Below, piece by piece: positions 10,603 to 24,500 of a stretch of 64,000 nucleotides of DNA (position 1 is the stretch's first letter; every line of letters begins with the position of its first letter). The notes under the pieces are model-generated. The model was not told the origin of the DNA. It saw only the letters and a list, made by a program, of their open reading frames with translations, and searched no databases. Source of the stretch: Clavelina lepadiformis (Eukaryota; Chordata; Ascidiacea; Aplousobranchia; Clavelinidae). The translations under genes and the position numbers were made by a program. Where the stretch lies: assembly GCF_947623445.1 (NCBI RefSeq), contig NC_135246.1, positions 19,092,288 to 19,156,287 of the forward strand. Reading direction: 5' to 3'.

Positions 10603-12804
10603 GAAGCTCAAAGAATCCTTAATGAAAGTTCTTCCGAGGAACAGATCGATACGGACAGCGAGTCCTGCAAAAAGTATCGCATGGACTTTGGCAATTTACT
10701 GCTTGATTCCACCGGTGAGAGGCTGTTGGGCTTTTAATTAGAACTGCAGTATTTGTAGCATGTTGTGACCTTGTTGTTGTTTAAGGTCGTTGAAGTATAC
10801 CACATAATTTTCCAGAAGAGCACTAAACCATACTTATGTATAAAGTTAATGTAAAAGAGATTTATAGGAAAACCACCAACATTTTTAACCTGACTTTAAA
10901 CAGATTAACTATTTTGTTCGTTGTTGTATTTGTAACTGGCACATTGTTGGTCTTGAATTTGTTAACTAAATATTTTTAAAAACTGTATACTTCTGTATTC
11001 ACAACAAAGTATTTTAATGTAAAAATGCAGATAGATTTATTTCATTTTGCAGACTATGATGTATTGTTGAGTTTTTGCAATATATGCCACAATCAAGACC
11101 CATCTGAAATTGACCAGCAAAAGACAGAATGGGTAAACCTTGTTCATCATATAATATATTAACTTAGGCAGATTTAACCATCATTGCATACAGTTTAGTA
11201 GGTATTATAAGTTGCAACTATTTTACCACTGTAGTGAAACTATTTCGAACTGGGCAGCGGCAGATATTAGATTTTGGAGAAGTTTATTTTCAGTTTTACT
11301 GTGGTCTAAGCCAAATTTTGAACTTTTTACTTTTAGCTTGATACTTCAACAGGACCATGATAATCTCTATCGTCGTTTCTTCGCATGACTTAAACCTGGC
11401 ACTGATTCCTAATCATTCAATACTCTGGTTAACAAGCTAGCCTTTGTACACTTTTTTTTGTGACATATTTTTTATTGGTTTTTGCATCATATTGCCCAAA
11501 TTTCAAACTTTTTGCCAGTTTAAATAAAAAGACCTAGCGTTGTTAATGCATTGCAACTGAGTATCGAACACAAGCCATGCACAAAGTTTGCTCATTTGTT
11601 TCAGATGTTACTCTATGTTTCTACATACAGATAATAAATGTCTACGAGCACACAGGTCCAGTAGTGCATAGTTTTATTTTTGTATAATTCCTGTTCTACA
11701 ACCAAAAATTGTGTACATAAAACCGTACATAAAAATTACTTAACTCAAACACAACTAGAAAATTTAAAATCACTTTTAAAATTCTAGTTGTTTTAATTTT
11801 GCACTCGTGGTTCCAAAACACTTATGAAAAAACTAAGTTAATGACTTGTGTTTTTTTTGATAGGTTGTTTTAACTTTATAGAACACCTATACCAGGGGTG
11901 GCCAGACCTGCTTCATGCTCGAGCCGCATATAACAAATTCCAGTTTTAAAAGAGCCACAACACAAAACAATAAAAAACACGAATTTATTCACTTACAACG
12001 AAGTGTAGCTATTGATAAACATTAGTGCTGCGTGGTGATACTATGAGTCTCCACCTGGGCTTCACCAACTCTTTTTGCAATTATTAGTATAACCGTAACC
12101 AAGACTTAAAACTAGGTCAGCCCTGACGTACAGCTTCAATTTGACAGTTTACTTAACTACAGTGTACAAGTTAGCACACTTCTGTACAATAATGTCCTTT
12201 TTGGAGTGTAATTTGATTATTATTAACAATGAGTCCATTGTTACTACGTTTGATAGGACGCATAGTTTCATAATCTGATCAAACAACTCGTCTAGACCGG
12301 GAAAATGCATTTCTAATTCAACAACGGTAATTCATTAAAGAGCCGCATGCGGCTCGAGAGCCGCAGTTTGGCCACCCCTGACCTATACCATGCTCAAGCA
12401 TATGTGGGCAGTACTGCGGTACTATAGTACCGAATTACTTTTTTCAAGAAATTACAGTCAGTCCCGGTAATCAGTACTTTTCGTGTGATTAGTTAAAATT
12501 TAACAAGTTTATGTTCAAAAAACACATGTTAATTACTCCTTAATACCAATTGTAGCATCTGTTGATCTTTTTTAATGTAGAAGTGTCAAGCAAAATGGCG
12601 AACAAGTAACCTTTACCGCAGCAAATATTGCATTTGCTGCAGCATCTTTTACACGAAAAGTGCTGTCTGTTCACCTCTTTGCTTAAGAGATCACTTTACA
12701 GGATTTAATTGTCTATATTGTTTTTTCAGATTGAATGCAGTCTTTGTTGTCGATGGGTTCATCAGAATTGTGTACCATTAATACAGTATTTGTCGCAGGA
12801 ATAA
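10603..12804 (+). pseudogene. Remnant of a PHD-finger gene inside the transposon
   Basis: Three exon-like pieces are bounded by consensus splice sites with compatible phases: 10603-10714 (acidic, Ser-rich, ending NLLLDSTG), 11053-11132 (DYDVLLSFCNICHNQDPS, ending KTEW) and 12730-12804 (IECSLCCRWVHQNCVP). Together they give the C4HC3 order of a PHD finger: CNIC, ECSLC, WVHQNC. A stop at 12802-12804 falls just before FCSTC, which would be the last Cys pair in the same frame. The hAT MITE lies in the second intron. PHD fingers occur at the ends of several eukaryotic transposase proteins and in many chromatin proteins, so this may be a leftover transposase tail or a captured host fragment. I find no catalytic part. 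Confidence 0.5.
11893..12380. mobile_element. hAT MITE nested in the transposon interior
   Basis: It begins caggggtggccag and ends tttggccacccctg. It is flanked by a perfect 8-bp duplication acctatac (11885-11892 and 12381-12388), as expected for hAT. Inner ends carry gctcgagccgcat and atgcggctcgag. The 488-bp interior is non-coding. It inserted after the host transposon was in place. Confidence 0.88.
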
Positions 12805-13221
12805 TTTTGCAGCACCTGCAAAAAAGAATAAATGGATTAATACAAATTTTTGTGTTTGACGCGAAAGTGAATATATTCAATTTTAAGCAATATATGACGA
12901 AATGAAATCGAGATTAGGTGTTACGCTGCTCACAGTTATAGTAAAATATGTACAATTTAACACATTAAGCTTGAGTGATGATGAAAACAACTTGGTTAAA
13001 GTCTGTAATCACATAATTTAAAAAGTTTTTGGAATTGGACTTTATTCAGACCCAGATTGGAAAGTTCGCTGTTCTTGGGTGAGAAATCCCCTGTGCTACA
13101 TTATAAAAGAATAGCCATTGTACACCCAATTAATTATATTCCTCCCCCTCGTTCACATTCAAATACTGAGTGAGTTTTTACTGGATTGACGATGATGGTC
13201 ACTTCTCTCCTGTCAGCTCAT

Positions 13222-14077
13222 CCTATAACAAAAATCGTTCATGGATGCTTTTTAAGCCCATCAAATCAAATCATCAAATCCACTATTTCAGCCTATGCCA
13301 TAACTGTCCAAGGATACTTTCATCATATCCACTATTTAAGCCTATCCCATAACCGTCCATGGATACTTCATCATATCCACTATTTAAGCCTATCCCATAA
13401 CCGTCCATGGATACTTCATCATATCCACTATTTAAGCCTATCCCATCATGGTCCATGGATACTTCATCATATTCGCTATTTAAGCTTTTCCTAAAATCGT
13501 CCATGGACGCTTTTTAAGCCTATCTCAAAACAGTCCATGGACACTTCATCATATCCACTATTTAAGCCTATCCCATAACTGTCCATAGATACTTCATCAT
13601 ATCCAATATTTAAGCCTATCCCATAACCGTCCATGGATACTTCATCATATCCACTATTTAAGCCTATCCCATAACCGTCCATGGAAACTTCATCATCTCG
13701 CTATTTAAGCTTTTCCTAAAATCGTCCATGGACGCTTTTTAAGCCTAATCCCACAACCGTCAATCGACGATTTTCCCATATCCGCTATTTAAGCTTTTCC
13801 TAAAATCGTCCATGGACGCTTAAGCAAAAATCGTCCATTTTCAACCGTCCATGGACGATCTCGAAAACACTGCTTTAAACTTATCCTAAAAACCACCCAT
13901 GGACGCTTTGTTAAAAAATAACTCATTTAAGCCTATTTCAACAACCGTCCATGGACGATTAAAGGAAAACGTCGGTTTTGCGTAAAAGCGTCCATGGACG
14001 CTTACGCAAAAATCGTCCATTTTCAACCGTCCATGGACGATCCGCGGATTGCGTCGTGTCCAGGTTTTACCCGGTCC
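13222..14077 (-). repeat. Right arm: inverted copy of the minisatellite terminus
   Basis: Read on the minus strand this repeats the left arm: the gggtaaaacctggacacgac terminus, cgtccatggac-rich subterminal sequence, then about eight 48-bp units coding SMDGYGIGLNSGYDE on the minus strand. The arm is shorter than the left one and lacks the 54-bp unit type. Confidence 0.85.
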
Positions 14078-14087
14078 CGAAAGTTAG
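14078..14087. repeat. Target-site duplication, right copy
   Basis: cgaaagttag, identical to 8551-8560, directly follows the right terminus of the transposon. Confidence 0.75.
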
Positions 14088-14329
14088 TATGCTAACAGTT
14101 GTAGTTATAGCACAATAAAACACATGCTCAAGAGGTGCAGAGCCCAAGGGCTTAAAACATGCAAGATAGCAACGATAGCACATAGCTGTTTTGTTGTTTG
14201 TTTCGTCACAAACAACTACACTGTTGGAAGATGTAGAGGACAGGTTCCCTAACATTGAAAACACAGATATTAATAGCCGAAATAAATGTAAAAAGTGACA
14301 TGTTTTTTTATTAAAATGACAATAAATAT

Positions 14330-14640
14330 CTTAAGTGCTCAACAAATGGACGTTAAAAGAAAACCGCACAAAAGGAGCTCCATTCTAAGGACCAGGATCC
14401 CGTTTCTGTCGCCTACAAGAGAGGGAACAATATTGAGGCCTATAGAAGACCATTACAAGATGGACATTATGGATCAAATAAAAATTATAACAATGTTATT
14501 AGGAAATCATGCCTCTACATTCCCTTCAACCACAGTATCTGTGATGAATAGTGAATACACCGACTATGACGTATACACACTAGCGATTACGATAACTCGG
14601 CTACAACATATTACAATACACAATAACAGAAAAAGATATA
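14330..14640 (+). pseudogene. Possible decayed coding fragment (Tyr/Asn/Arg-rich)
   Basis: Between the transposon and INTS4, stretches in different frames read like low-complexity coding sequence (YKRGNNIEAYRRPL, HYGSNKNYNN, then DYDNSATTYYNTQ before a stop). No splice sites organise them. It may be an old processed pseudogene of an RNA-binding-type protein, but I recognise no domain; chance is a real alternative. The rest of 14088-15516 shows nothing else I can support. Confidence 0.2.
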
Positions 14641-15516
14641 TTTTTTAAGAGATCCCCGATTTAGAATGAGCACAACCAGCAATGTGGAAGACCCGATATG
14701 ATGATTATGTTAAATTTGACCGATGATAGTGAAAATGCTTTGCCAGCTTGACAAGACAATTGTTTCATCACAATTGAATTCTGTGCAGCCCCGACCAATG
14801 AAATCTAACAAAAGAAAGCAAAGAAAAACTTGGCAGTCAACTCTGAAAAAGAGTGTGCTAACCTGTACATAGTTGCTATACAGTATTAGATTATGTAAAC
14901 AATGTTACATAGGTTAAAGAAATTAAAAACAGCTTATGGTTGTAGTTGTTGGTGGCAGTTTAAAGCACATGCAAATTTATGATGATTTGTATATCTTTTA
15001 TTGGTTCGGGCGAAACATTCCAAATTTTAACACCAAAAGCTGACTTGAATGAAATTTCATAACTATAACCTAGGCCTGTAATTTATTGCAAGGCTAAACA
15101 ATTTTCCGGAATCTCCTGACCTATGCTATGTCCACTAGTACTGCCTTGGTATGCCAAGTAGGCTAAACAATTTTGAAAGAAAGTTTGGGGTAGGTGAAAA
15201 GGACAGAGATCAAGACAAAAAAGAATAGGCCTATTTGATAGATACATCTATGATCTGTTGTTTGATGTCGAAATTCTGAAATTTAGTTCAAACTTGAGTC
15301 TGAAATAATCGAGTTTAATGGAATTATTTATCTATAGAAAATAAATTAGGCTAAAAGCCTGTTGGCTTAATTCCAAAGAAAAATTGGTAAGACTTGAAGA
15401 CAAAAGGAGCAGAAAACCACAACAGGCAAAATTCTGCGTTATCTACTAGCATACCATAACAGTTCTGCAGTTAGTTACATGTACGATTTAGTGCCAAGTG
15501 AATTACAACCACCACC

Positions 15517-18500
15517 ATGGCTGTTCACCTGAAGAAACGGGCCTATGAAGAGTTTGGCCATGTCATACAAGAAGCCCCAAAACTAAAGGTATTGGTTTAT
15601 AGGCTACTTGTTTTGCAAAGAACCAAACAATCAAAAAAGGTTAATACTTTAGAGTTAAGAAGTCGCTAATTTACTTATTGTCCTGTAAATTAAATCGGAA
15701 AAGATGTGTAAGTAGTTGTAACGCCAAGAAAATGTTACGTTTTATTTTGGTTAGAAGCAGTATATATACTTTTTATCAAGTTTGTAGTGGTAGTACCGCT
15801 ACTTTGTTGAAGCAGCATTTAGAGTACATAAAATTTTAATTATTAAAATCCATTTTGTTCAGGCTGACGTAAATGTTGAGCTATAATTTTAGTTAAGAAA
15901 GCTTCGAATATCGAAACCATCATCAAGTGAGCCAGCAACGTTATCAGCTGTGTCAGAAGACATTCAACTTGATCTTGAAGGTCAACCGTCACACGTCGTG
16001 TTACAGATTCTACTCAAATTTTCCAAGTATATAACTTACCATATATATTGTATATACTGTTTTATTTTTTCAAATTCATTGTTCATGATGGTCACTGATT
16101 ATGGAGTTGACTATAGAGTTTGACTTGCTCCAGAAACGTGTTCTCCACAGAAAAATTTGTTCGCAGTTGTTCACTTGTTCATGCAATTTTTTGCTTCTCA
16201 AATTTTCTGTGTATTCAGCAAAAAGCTAAGTTGCATACTTTTAGACTATCACTTCTGTTGCATGCCATTTAAAATCTTAAGTTTTTATTCTATGTACACG
16301 GATTAAGTTATGTATTATGTTTTTCTTACCTCATAGGCAATTACCTGTTTCTGCTGACCATGCACAACAAATCTGTGACATTTTGCTCAAACATTTTCAT
16401 TCTGAAAAGAACACAGCTGTTCGGGCCAAGATTGCTTGGCTTTTAAGGAGACTTTCTTCAACACTCGGCTTTCATCCACTGCAGACAGCGGACAAGATTA
16501 TAATCTTAATGGACGCTGAAGGTAAACGGCGTTAGTGATCTTGTCTTAGCAATAAAGGATATTTTAAGGTTGCCTCGTTTCATGGAGTAATAATGTTGAT
16601 TTTGTTGCTTACCATTAGTTCATGTGATATAACAGAATTTTTCATTAACTTTAAATTGGCGAGTGATTCTTGATTCGTTTCGTAGCTTGTATCTTTTCCA
16701 CAAGAAGAAAATGATTTGCATCAGCAACAATAGCTCGCATCTTACCTTTCAACCTATAACAGTGGTTCCCAAACTTTTTCAGCTTGTGGCACACTAGAAA
16801 AATTATAAAACGCTCGCGGCACACTTCCAAGAGAAGAAAAGTTGCTTTAAAAAATACATTTTCACGTGTTAATGCGATGGATGTGCTTATTGGATGGACA
16901 TGTGCCTATTATCAGCTATTGAAGCAGTTAGAGCACTTTTAAGTCGCATATGCTTGTCTGCATGTCTTATTTTAAATATTTATACAGGTCTTTTCCAAAA
17001 TTCCAAAAAGATTCGCGGCACACAGTTTGGGAATCACTGACTATAATGTGTGCATAAATACAGATATTAACTTTGCGAATTAGAACTGGAAGTTTTGTGC
17101 AAAACTTTTGGGGTATATAAAGCAAAACAATAAAACCCAACATCCTGCTTTATAAAAAGTGATGTTGCGAAGTTAATTACAATATGACAGAATAGTTCTC
17201 ATTCCCCAAACCCATAGGGGTTGAAACACCTCCAACTGATATAAGCTGTTCATTGAGGATGTTTTCTGTGCAATTTATAACATTTTTTTGTCTTCAATAT
17301 GGTAATCTTATTACAAATAATAACAATAACAATTAATAAACAATTTACAAATAAGTATATTTATGTAATCAATACAAAAGTTCTTGTTAAATCTTTGTAG
17401 TGAATTTTTGTTTGATCCAATCATGATATCTTACACCCAATCCTTTATATCCAACATATCTTCCAGTATCTGGCAAGGTTCTTGCCCAGTTATGGTCTGC
17501 TGCCCTCTCCATTGCTCTTCGTCTGACACAGGAGAAGTCGTTGCATCAGAAGTTGGTCACAATGGCGTGCTCGGGATTGACAGACCATCACCAAGAGGTC
17601 AGACTGAAGACAGATTTATTGTTTTAGTTTCATCAACGAGCATGTACTGTGAACAGAAGTGATGGTGTATATATCATAAATATGACAAAACATGGTCTTC
17701 TAATGGGGATGTGACAATAAGATCGCTGAACGCAATATGATCTAATAAGAGTATTGGCAGTCACACAGAAATTGTTTTAGTTTCAAATGTTAACATTTTA
17801 GGTGAGGTGCTGTTGCCTGAATGTGATCGGAAATCTTGCAACAAATAAAAACACATCGAAACTTCCTTCGGAAAAAAGATGGGACCAAGTGAATGTACAC
17901 ACTCTAGTGGCTGATTATTTTGCTGACCCCGAACCACGAGTTCGAAGTGCTTCTCTTCGAGCCTTGGTCTGTTCATCATGATTTTGTTTCACTCGGCTAA
18001 ACTTGTATTTTTGAAAGTCGTCGACCAATATCATAAATAGAATTGAAGCAGTTTGACAAAAAATTGCATTAAATTAAATTAATTTTTTTTAAAGTTACTA
18101 GCTCCCTATTTACATCTTAGTGCCGTGCTGCTTTCAGTTCACTGACACACTATGAGTGTCTGCACATTGGTATTAACATTAGCATGTGTTTATAGATACT
18201 CATGCACCAGAGAGGTCAGAGGCTTGAATTAAACGTCTATGAACAGTCATGTGCAGCCTTAAACGACGATCATGAAGTTGTCAGGCTGACTGCAGTTGAA
18301 CTTGTCTGGATTCTAAGCCACGTCTACCCTGAAAGGTTGGATAATGTCAGAGTCTGAAAATACAAGAATTAAACTATTGAACAATTGAGGAAAATTATCT
18401 TTCCACAATTTCATAGTTTGAAGTTTGTTTGTTTGTTTGTTGGAAAGTCCGAACGTAGATTCAATTAAGTTCAATCAAGTTCAACCACAATATTCTGGAC

Positions 18501-21500
18501 ATTTTCTAAATTTGCTTACTTCAGTTTAGTGAAAGCTCCGTGCTCTGATGAAAAAATTCGCCTTGTGGACGACGCGTTCGCAAAGATTTGTAACTTGTTT
18601 AATGACAGCTCATACAAGGTCAGTATTTTGCATTTTGATGTAATCTACTTGTACTTTTTTACAGGAAAAGTTGAACCTCTGTTATGCGCCAGTGTTAGAC
18701 AGAAAATGTGTTAAATTTGTACCTTTTAGTTGGCCTAGTCATTTTTAGTTAGCTTAGTGTGGTGCAATGTCAGTTTTAGTGCAAAGTCATTGAAATAACG
18801 ATGCCTAATATTTCTATGACAGGTTCGAGCAGAAGCTGCGCGGTTACTTGGATCAATGCATCTTGTCAGCGATTCTTTTCTCTTTCAAACCCTCGACAAG
18901 AAACTCATGTCAGATTTGAGGGTAAGTTTTGACTTGTTCATTTCTTTGAAAACTTCAAGGAAAATTTGTTTTCTCAAACATAGCATAAATGTTCACGTAT
19001 CGATTAAATTTTTTGCACCAAATATTTCTCAAAAAATAGGGTGTGCCGTATATTCTAAGGTTCAGCAAATATGAAACTTTTTTACAAATAAGCATGATAG
19101 CCTACGTACAGTTTGACAAACTATATACAATTACATGAAAAGAAATTCAATATGTATACGTTAAAAAGATTCTGTTATTAGCAATATGTCGTGATATAAT
19201 CTGACGACACGATGTTAGCGTTTATAAACTGTTTTTAAACAATATGTCGTTTTCAGAGAAAGAAGTCATTAAACGAACAGGCCAAAGAAGGTTTCGTTGA
19301 GGAATTCTCCTCTGGGGCGAAATGGGCTGATGACGCCGTCCCACGTGAACAAAATCCAGACACGACCACCTTAATGAACAGTGGTGCTTGTGGAGCATTC
19401 GTGCATGGTTTGGAAGATGAAATGATGGGTTTGACATTGTTGTTTATACTTCCTTAGTTTTCATAAATTAGCTCGTCAGCTATTTTGGATTATTTTTTGT
19501 CTGCTGCAAGGCTTTGTACCACATGAAAGTAGAAATTAAAAACACATCTAACCTTATAAATTCGCGCATGTTTTATCTCAAACGTTTATTTTTGAATTTT
19601 TGTTGTGTTAAGTGGAGCAGCTTAGGCTTGAAACGAAATCAGTCACATTTCTTGATCAATGTTCAAAACTTCTTTGCAGAGGTTCGAACTGCTGCAGTAG
19701 ACTCACTCACAGAGCTCGCATCCCAGCGCAGTAATTCAAGTTTTGCGCAAGTATGGAAACTTTTAGCTGCATTTTTACAGCCACGTATCAACAGTGTACC
19801 ACGATAACATGATATTTAGTATATATACATATTATATATTATAGAGCTGTGGTTCTCAACCTTTTATGAATCATGGCCCTTTGCTCATCAATACAAAATG
19901 TACATTGTTGATTGCAAAACACTTTTTACTTCACTACTGCGTGTGCGATATCCTTCGTGCCGTTAATTTTGCACAGCAAGCACAAAGACATGGGACTTTC
20001 CCTACCACTACACTATAGCTCACTAGTGGGTCATCTGCTCGTGGCCCTTGTAGGACGTCCCCATTGTCTCCCAGTTGAGAAACCCTGTTAATGAGCATAT
20101 TGTATTGACATCATATTGACTATTTTCCATATATTTTACGTATTTAGACAAGTTTATTTTTTCCAGGCTGCGCTTGACTTCTTGGTCGATTGTTTAAATG
20201 ACGAAATTGAGGCAGTTCGGTTGAATGCCGTCAACTCTTTGCACATGATTGTAGAGGTCACTTACAAATATTTTCAAACTTAAAACCTAAAATTTGATAA
20301 GAAACTCTTCTTCAAGCTAAACTTTGAAATAATACACCAACAATAAATGTTCTGCCCATTGAAGAGTAATCTTTGTTATTTTTACCACAGCACGTTACTT
20401 TGCTTGAAGACCAACTTGATAATGTGCATTCAGCCATGGAGGATTCGTCTGGAGATATTAGAGCGGGGATTCACCAGTTGCTTAGCAGCTGCAGGTGACT
20501 TAAATATGGATTTGCAACTATTGTTGTGTTAAAATTTGATGATCTCACCAATTCCTTATGAATTTTTTTATTTGTAGATGGTGATCTATTGTTTAAAGTA
20601 TCTTTTAAATTTTTTCTTCAACAAAGATTCGTTTTTCAGGTTAATGTCAAAATCCTGTTTGTACGACACGGTTATGATGTTATTGAAAAATCTTAACAAA
20701 TACCCTCAAGATCGTCATTCAGTATGGAAGTATGCGAGTTATTGTTCCACTCCTGAAAATTAGATGTCAATTGTTTCAGTTACACACTATATCGTACACG
20801 ACACATTTATTTGAAATAAATTAGCCAAACTGAATGCATTTGCGGGTTACTTCGGCCAAAGTGATAATACTTCTGGTAGTAAAGTTTCATTTCTATGTTT
20901 CTATATTATCAATCATTTTGATGTTTTTTGTTTTCGAAGAACTCAGCAGCGTCTTGGCAAGCATCACAGTGAGCTGGTGTACCTGTTGGTGCCCCAGCTA
21001 CTCTCATGTCATCCTTTCTTTGATACGTCTGAACCTGAAATGGATGATCCTAGCTGTATCCTTTGCACCTAGTATTACCCCATAGTTGTATAAATTTTTC
21101 AGCAGTGATAAATTATTTGGTTGGTACGCTAGGGACAATAACCTGATTGCTTAATATGTCAGCAAGATATCGAGATTGTTAAAAGTGAACTTTTTGTCAT
21201 AATACCACAATGAGCGGTACCTTCCTTAGCTATCCACATCACAAAGACATTTCGATTCTCATCCTGGTTTTCAATGCCGCTGAGTCATGTCCGCAAATGA
21301 TCCAACTCTTTCCCGAGCACGTGCTTCGTCATTACCAGTACTTAAGAGACAGCATACCGGAGTTAGTGCCACAGGATATTCAGGTAAATTTATTCAACTT
21401 GTTACATTAATATCGTCAGCAACAAAGGACAACTCTTCTCGTGTGCGGCTTCTTTTATAGCAGCTTTTCACCGCCCCATGTGGCTGAGCTTCATCAGGGC

Positions 21501-24500
21501 AAATTACAACAATTGAAAATAGCAATTCATTTTCAAAAACTACATTGTATCGGCATTCAAAATTACACATCTTTCAATATCTGAGTTGGTTGTGATACGT
21601 TAACACTAAAAGTCGTATTAAAAAGTTTCTGGAGATTTTAATGTTCCTGACTTGGGAGATTTTTTAATAACGTTACCAGACGTATAAAATTCCTTTCTAA
21701 TCCATTTCTATTATAATCAAGTCGGGTTTCAATTATATTCAGTTGACGACGAATACATCTGGAGTCGACTTCTGCATTCAATCCCCACCACATCAAAGTG
21801 ACTCCAACAATGACCCTGCGTCTTTTTTGCAACAAACTTTGGCTAGAGTCCGGGATTTAAAAGTAGGTCCTATTCGCACATTTGCTATCATTTAACTCAT
21901 TTTTCTCTGCAAAGCTGTATGCTCTACCTTGCTCTACCTGCCTTTGCATGTCCGAAGTAAATGACCATTGGGTAACTGGCATTTCCCGTTCAGATTGATG
22001 CTGGCAGTTAAACCCTAACCAAAGGGTAAAATTTGTCCTGGATAGTTATTGTTGGTTTGAAAACTTATTGTATAAGCTTAAAATTTTTTATATGTAGAGT
22101 CACGAAACATCCACACAACGAATTCTTCTCGAACGAACCATCCATGACCTACGCCATACCGTGGAAATAGCGCCCTCACTTTCCTCAACTGCGCAATGCT
22201 CGGCTGACTTTTTGCAAGCTCAGCTGTTGCTGTTGAAGGTGACGTCAGTTAACACAAGTTGTTTAATTAACTCAACAATAGAAGTTATGTAACAATGTGC
22301 AAAAACAGTGATCTATGGACATGACAAAATCTTTAATGTGCTTCATTTTGTGTCTGTGCTCTCCAATTGAACTCTCTTAATTAAAACAATCTATTTTGGT
22401 CGATTCTTTCCGATGCAGGCTGTCGATAAAAAAAGCTGGTCCGGGTCAGCACAAATATGTTGTCAGCATATCGCCTTCGCTAAACCTGCTGCTGACCAGA
22501 TCATACAACTCACGTTGGAGGTAATCGTTACTCTTATCAATCACCTGCTTTTTGTTGTGCTTATTAGTCATTTGTTGACTAATTGGGTTTGACTGTGCAG
22601 TATGAAATAACCGATAACCACCCTTACAAACAATGTTCTTGGGCATACAAAACAGCAAATAGTTAAAAGAAATTTGCTGAAGTGCACATTATACAGCTTA
22701 AGTGCAAAACCTGAATACTAGCGACAGATGGGTTCAATGCAATAATTTAGCTAACTTATGTTTAGAACACCGCATGTGTTTTACTTTTGCCAACATGCCT
22801 CCTTTTTCCAGCTTGAGCATCTCTACTTGGGCTTAAGTGACGAGGAAGTAGCAATGATCCGACAACTTCGCATCAAGGCACAGGCCTTGCTCTTTGTCCT
22901 TCAGCTGCAGGAGCTAACAGCAGGCAAGCAAAGGTGACTATTTGATTGTGAAACATTTCTGACTAATGCATTTCTTAAACTGGTGATTTGTCGTTGTGAT
23001 GTTTACGACTGACGTAGTTTTGAAAGAAGATTATTAGCCTACTGCTATTCTTCATTGCATACAATTGTCTTCAGTGCATAGCAATGTTTCATCATAATTG
23101 TGTTAACTTGGATGTTATTGTGTGGTTGTTACCAGCATATTTGTACTTCACAGCCAACCTCAACAGGACAATGCACGGCTGACTTCGCTTTGCAAAAAGT
23201 TCTTTAGAATGGTTGAAGGTTTACAAATTTTCTTGAACGACAGAAGCCTAACACCTGACTCATTTGCACGGACTCTTTTCAATGAACTTTTGAAGTTGTC
23301 TCCCCAGAAGCATTCTCTGATTATAAAGTTCTTGCAACCGCTACTTTCGCATTATTCCGCATCTGAAGTCGATTTCAACAATAAGGTAGATTTCTATGAC
23401 TTTGATATTTGTACTGCTGAAAATATTGAGTTAAAAACACTTTCAGGGTTCTTTCGTGTTTGACAGAATATTTTTATTTTAATTGTAACTATAAGAATTA
23501 AATCCCATATACGTCTGTTGGCAGTAATACTAGTAACTAGGCAGTTGATAGTATATACTATCTTAATGCTGTAATAATCCACACCATGCTAAAAGTACCA
23601 TAGCTACAGTACATAGTTATATCCGTTCTTTGAATTTTATATGAAGTCGTTGCCCAAAAATACTCTACATCCTTACATTTATGCAAAAATATCAGAACTA
23701 GGAACAATTTTTAATTTTGTCCTGCCGTTTATGTGTTGCGGGATCAATTCATTATCTACCTACTTCTATTATATCGGTAGCTTAAAACCTTATAAAAAAA
23801 CGGCAAAAAATTGTCGCTTTGTTTTCATGGTCAGGTTCAACGATCGTCTGTGGTGGTCCAGCAACCTCAGCCTCGCTTTGACGCCCCGATCACTTTCAGC
23901 GCTGGATTGGCCGCCTGTGTTCACGTGGAAGCAACTTTATTGAATGTGGTCAACCCTGTGTCAGAAATCAGGTGAATTGGTTGCTAATGGTTTAAAAATG
24001 TCAAGCCAAGTGCTGTATCATGTGAGATATGTGCCGTGACAACACCTGTTATTGGTTTGGAGTGTAAAGTCTCAGTAGTTTGTGTTAATCTGCATTGTAT
24101 GAAGTGCGGCAGACCTCTTGTCATTTGGTTATTTTAAACAAAAATTTGGTATAACATGCAACCGTTAAAAGTAAATGCTGCATGTAAATAGCTTGGTTTT
24201 ACAGAATACGAGTGATGTATCCAGATATGAGTTGCCAGTTGTTTGAACTTCACTCATATGACGTTAAACAACTGTCACCGTTTCGACATCAGATTAAATC
24301 AAAGGTTTGCTGAAGTCAATGTTACTTTAAGTGACTATTTAACAGGCTAACTTGCGTTATTCAAGAGATTTAATGGTTAAATGATAACTTTGAAGTTACA
24401 TTAATATTTCTGTAAAAAGTATTGTTTTGAAAGTTTACATTTTGTTCGTTGGTGAACTAGCATGTTACCATAGCGACTGTGCATTATGAGGAAAAGTTTT

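Larger units (their letters stand above)
8561..14077. mobile_element. 5.5-kb DNA transposon with minisatellite-built inverted ends (Mutator-like?)
   Basis: The left end ggcactgggtaaaacctgg and the right end, read on the minus strand (ggaccgggtaaaacctgg), are inverted copies, and both continue into ggacacgacgcaatccgcgg and gtccatggac-containing repeats. The flanks carry a 10-bp direct repeat. The inverted arms are about 1.6 kb (left) and 0.86 kb (right), made mainly of tandem 48/54-bp units. The central 3 kb is not repetitive and holds three exon-like pieces with a PHD-finger pattern and a nested hAT MITE. I see no catalytic transposase domain, so the copy appears non-autonomous. An 8-10 bp duplication, long inverted ends and terminal GG fit Mutator-like elements, but the superfamily is unproven. 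Confidence 0.8.
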
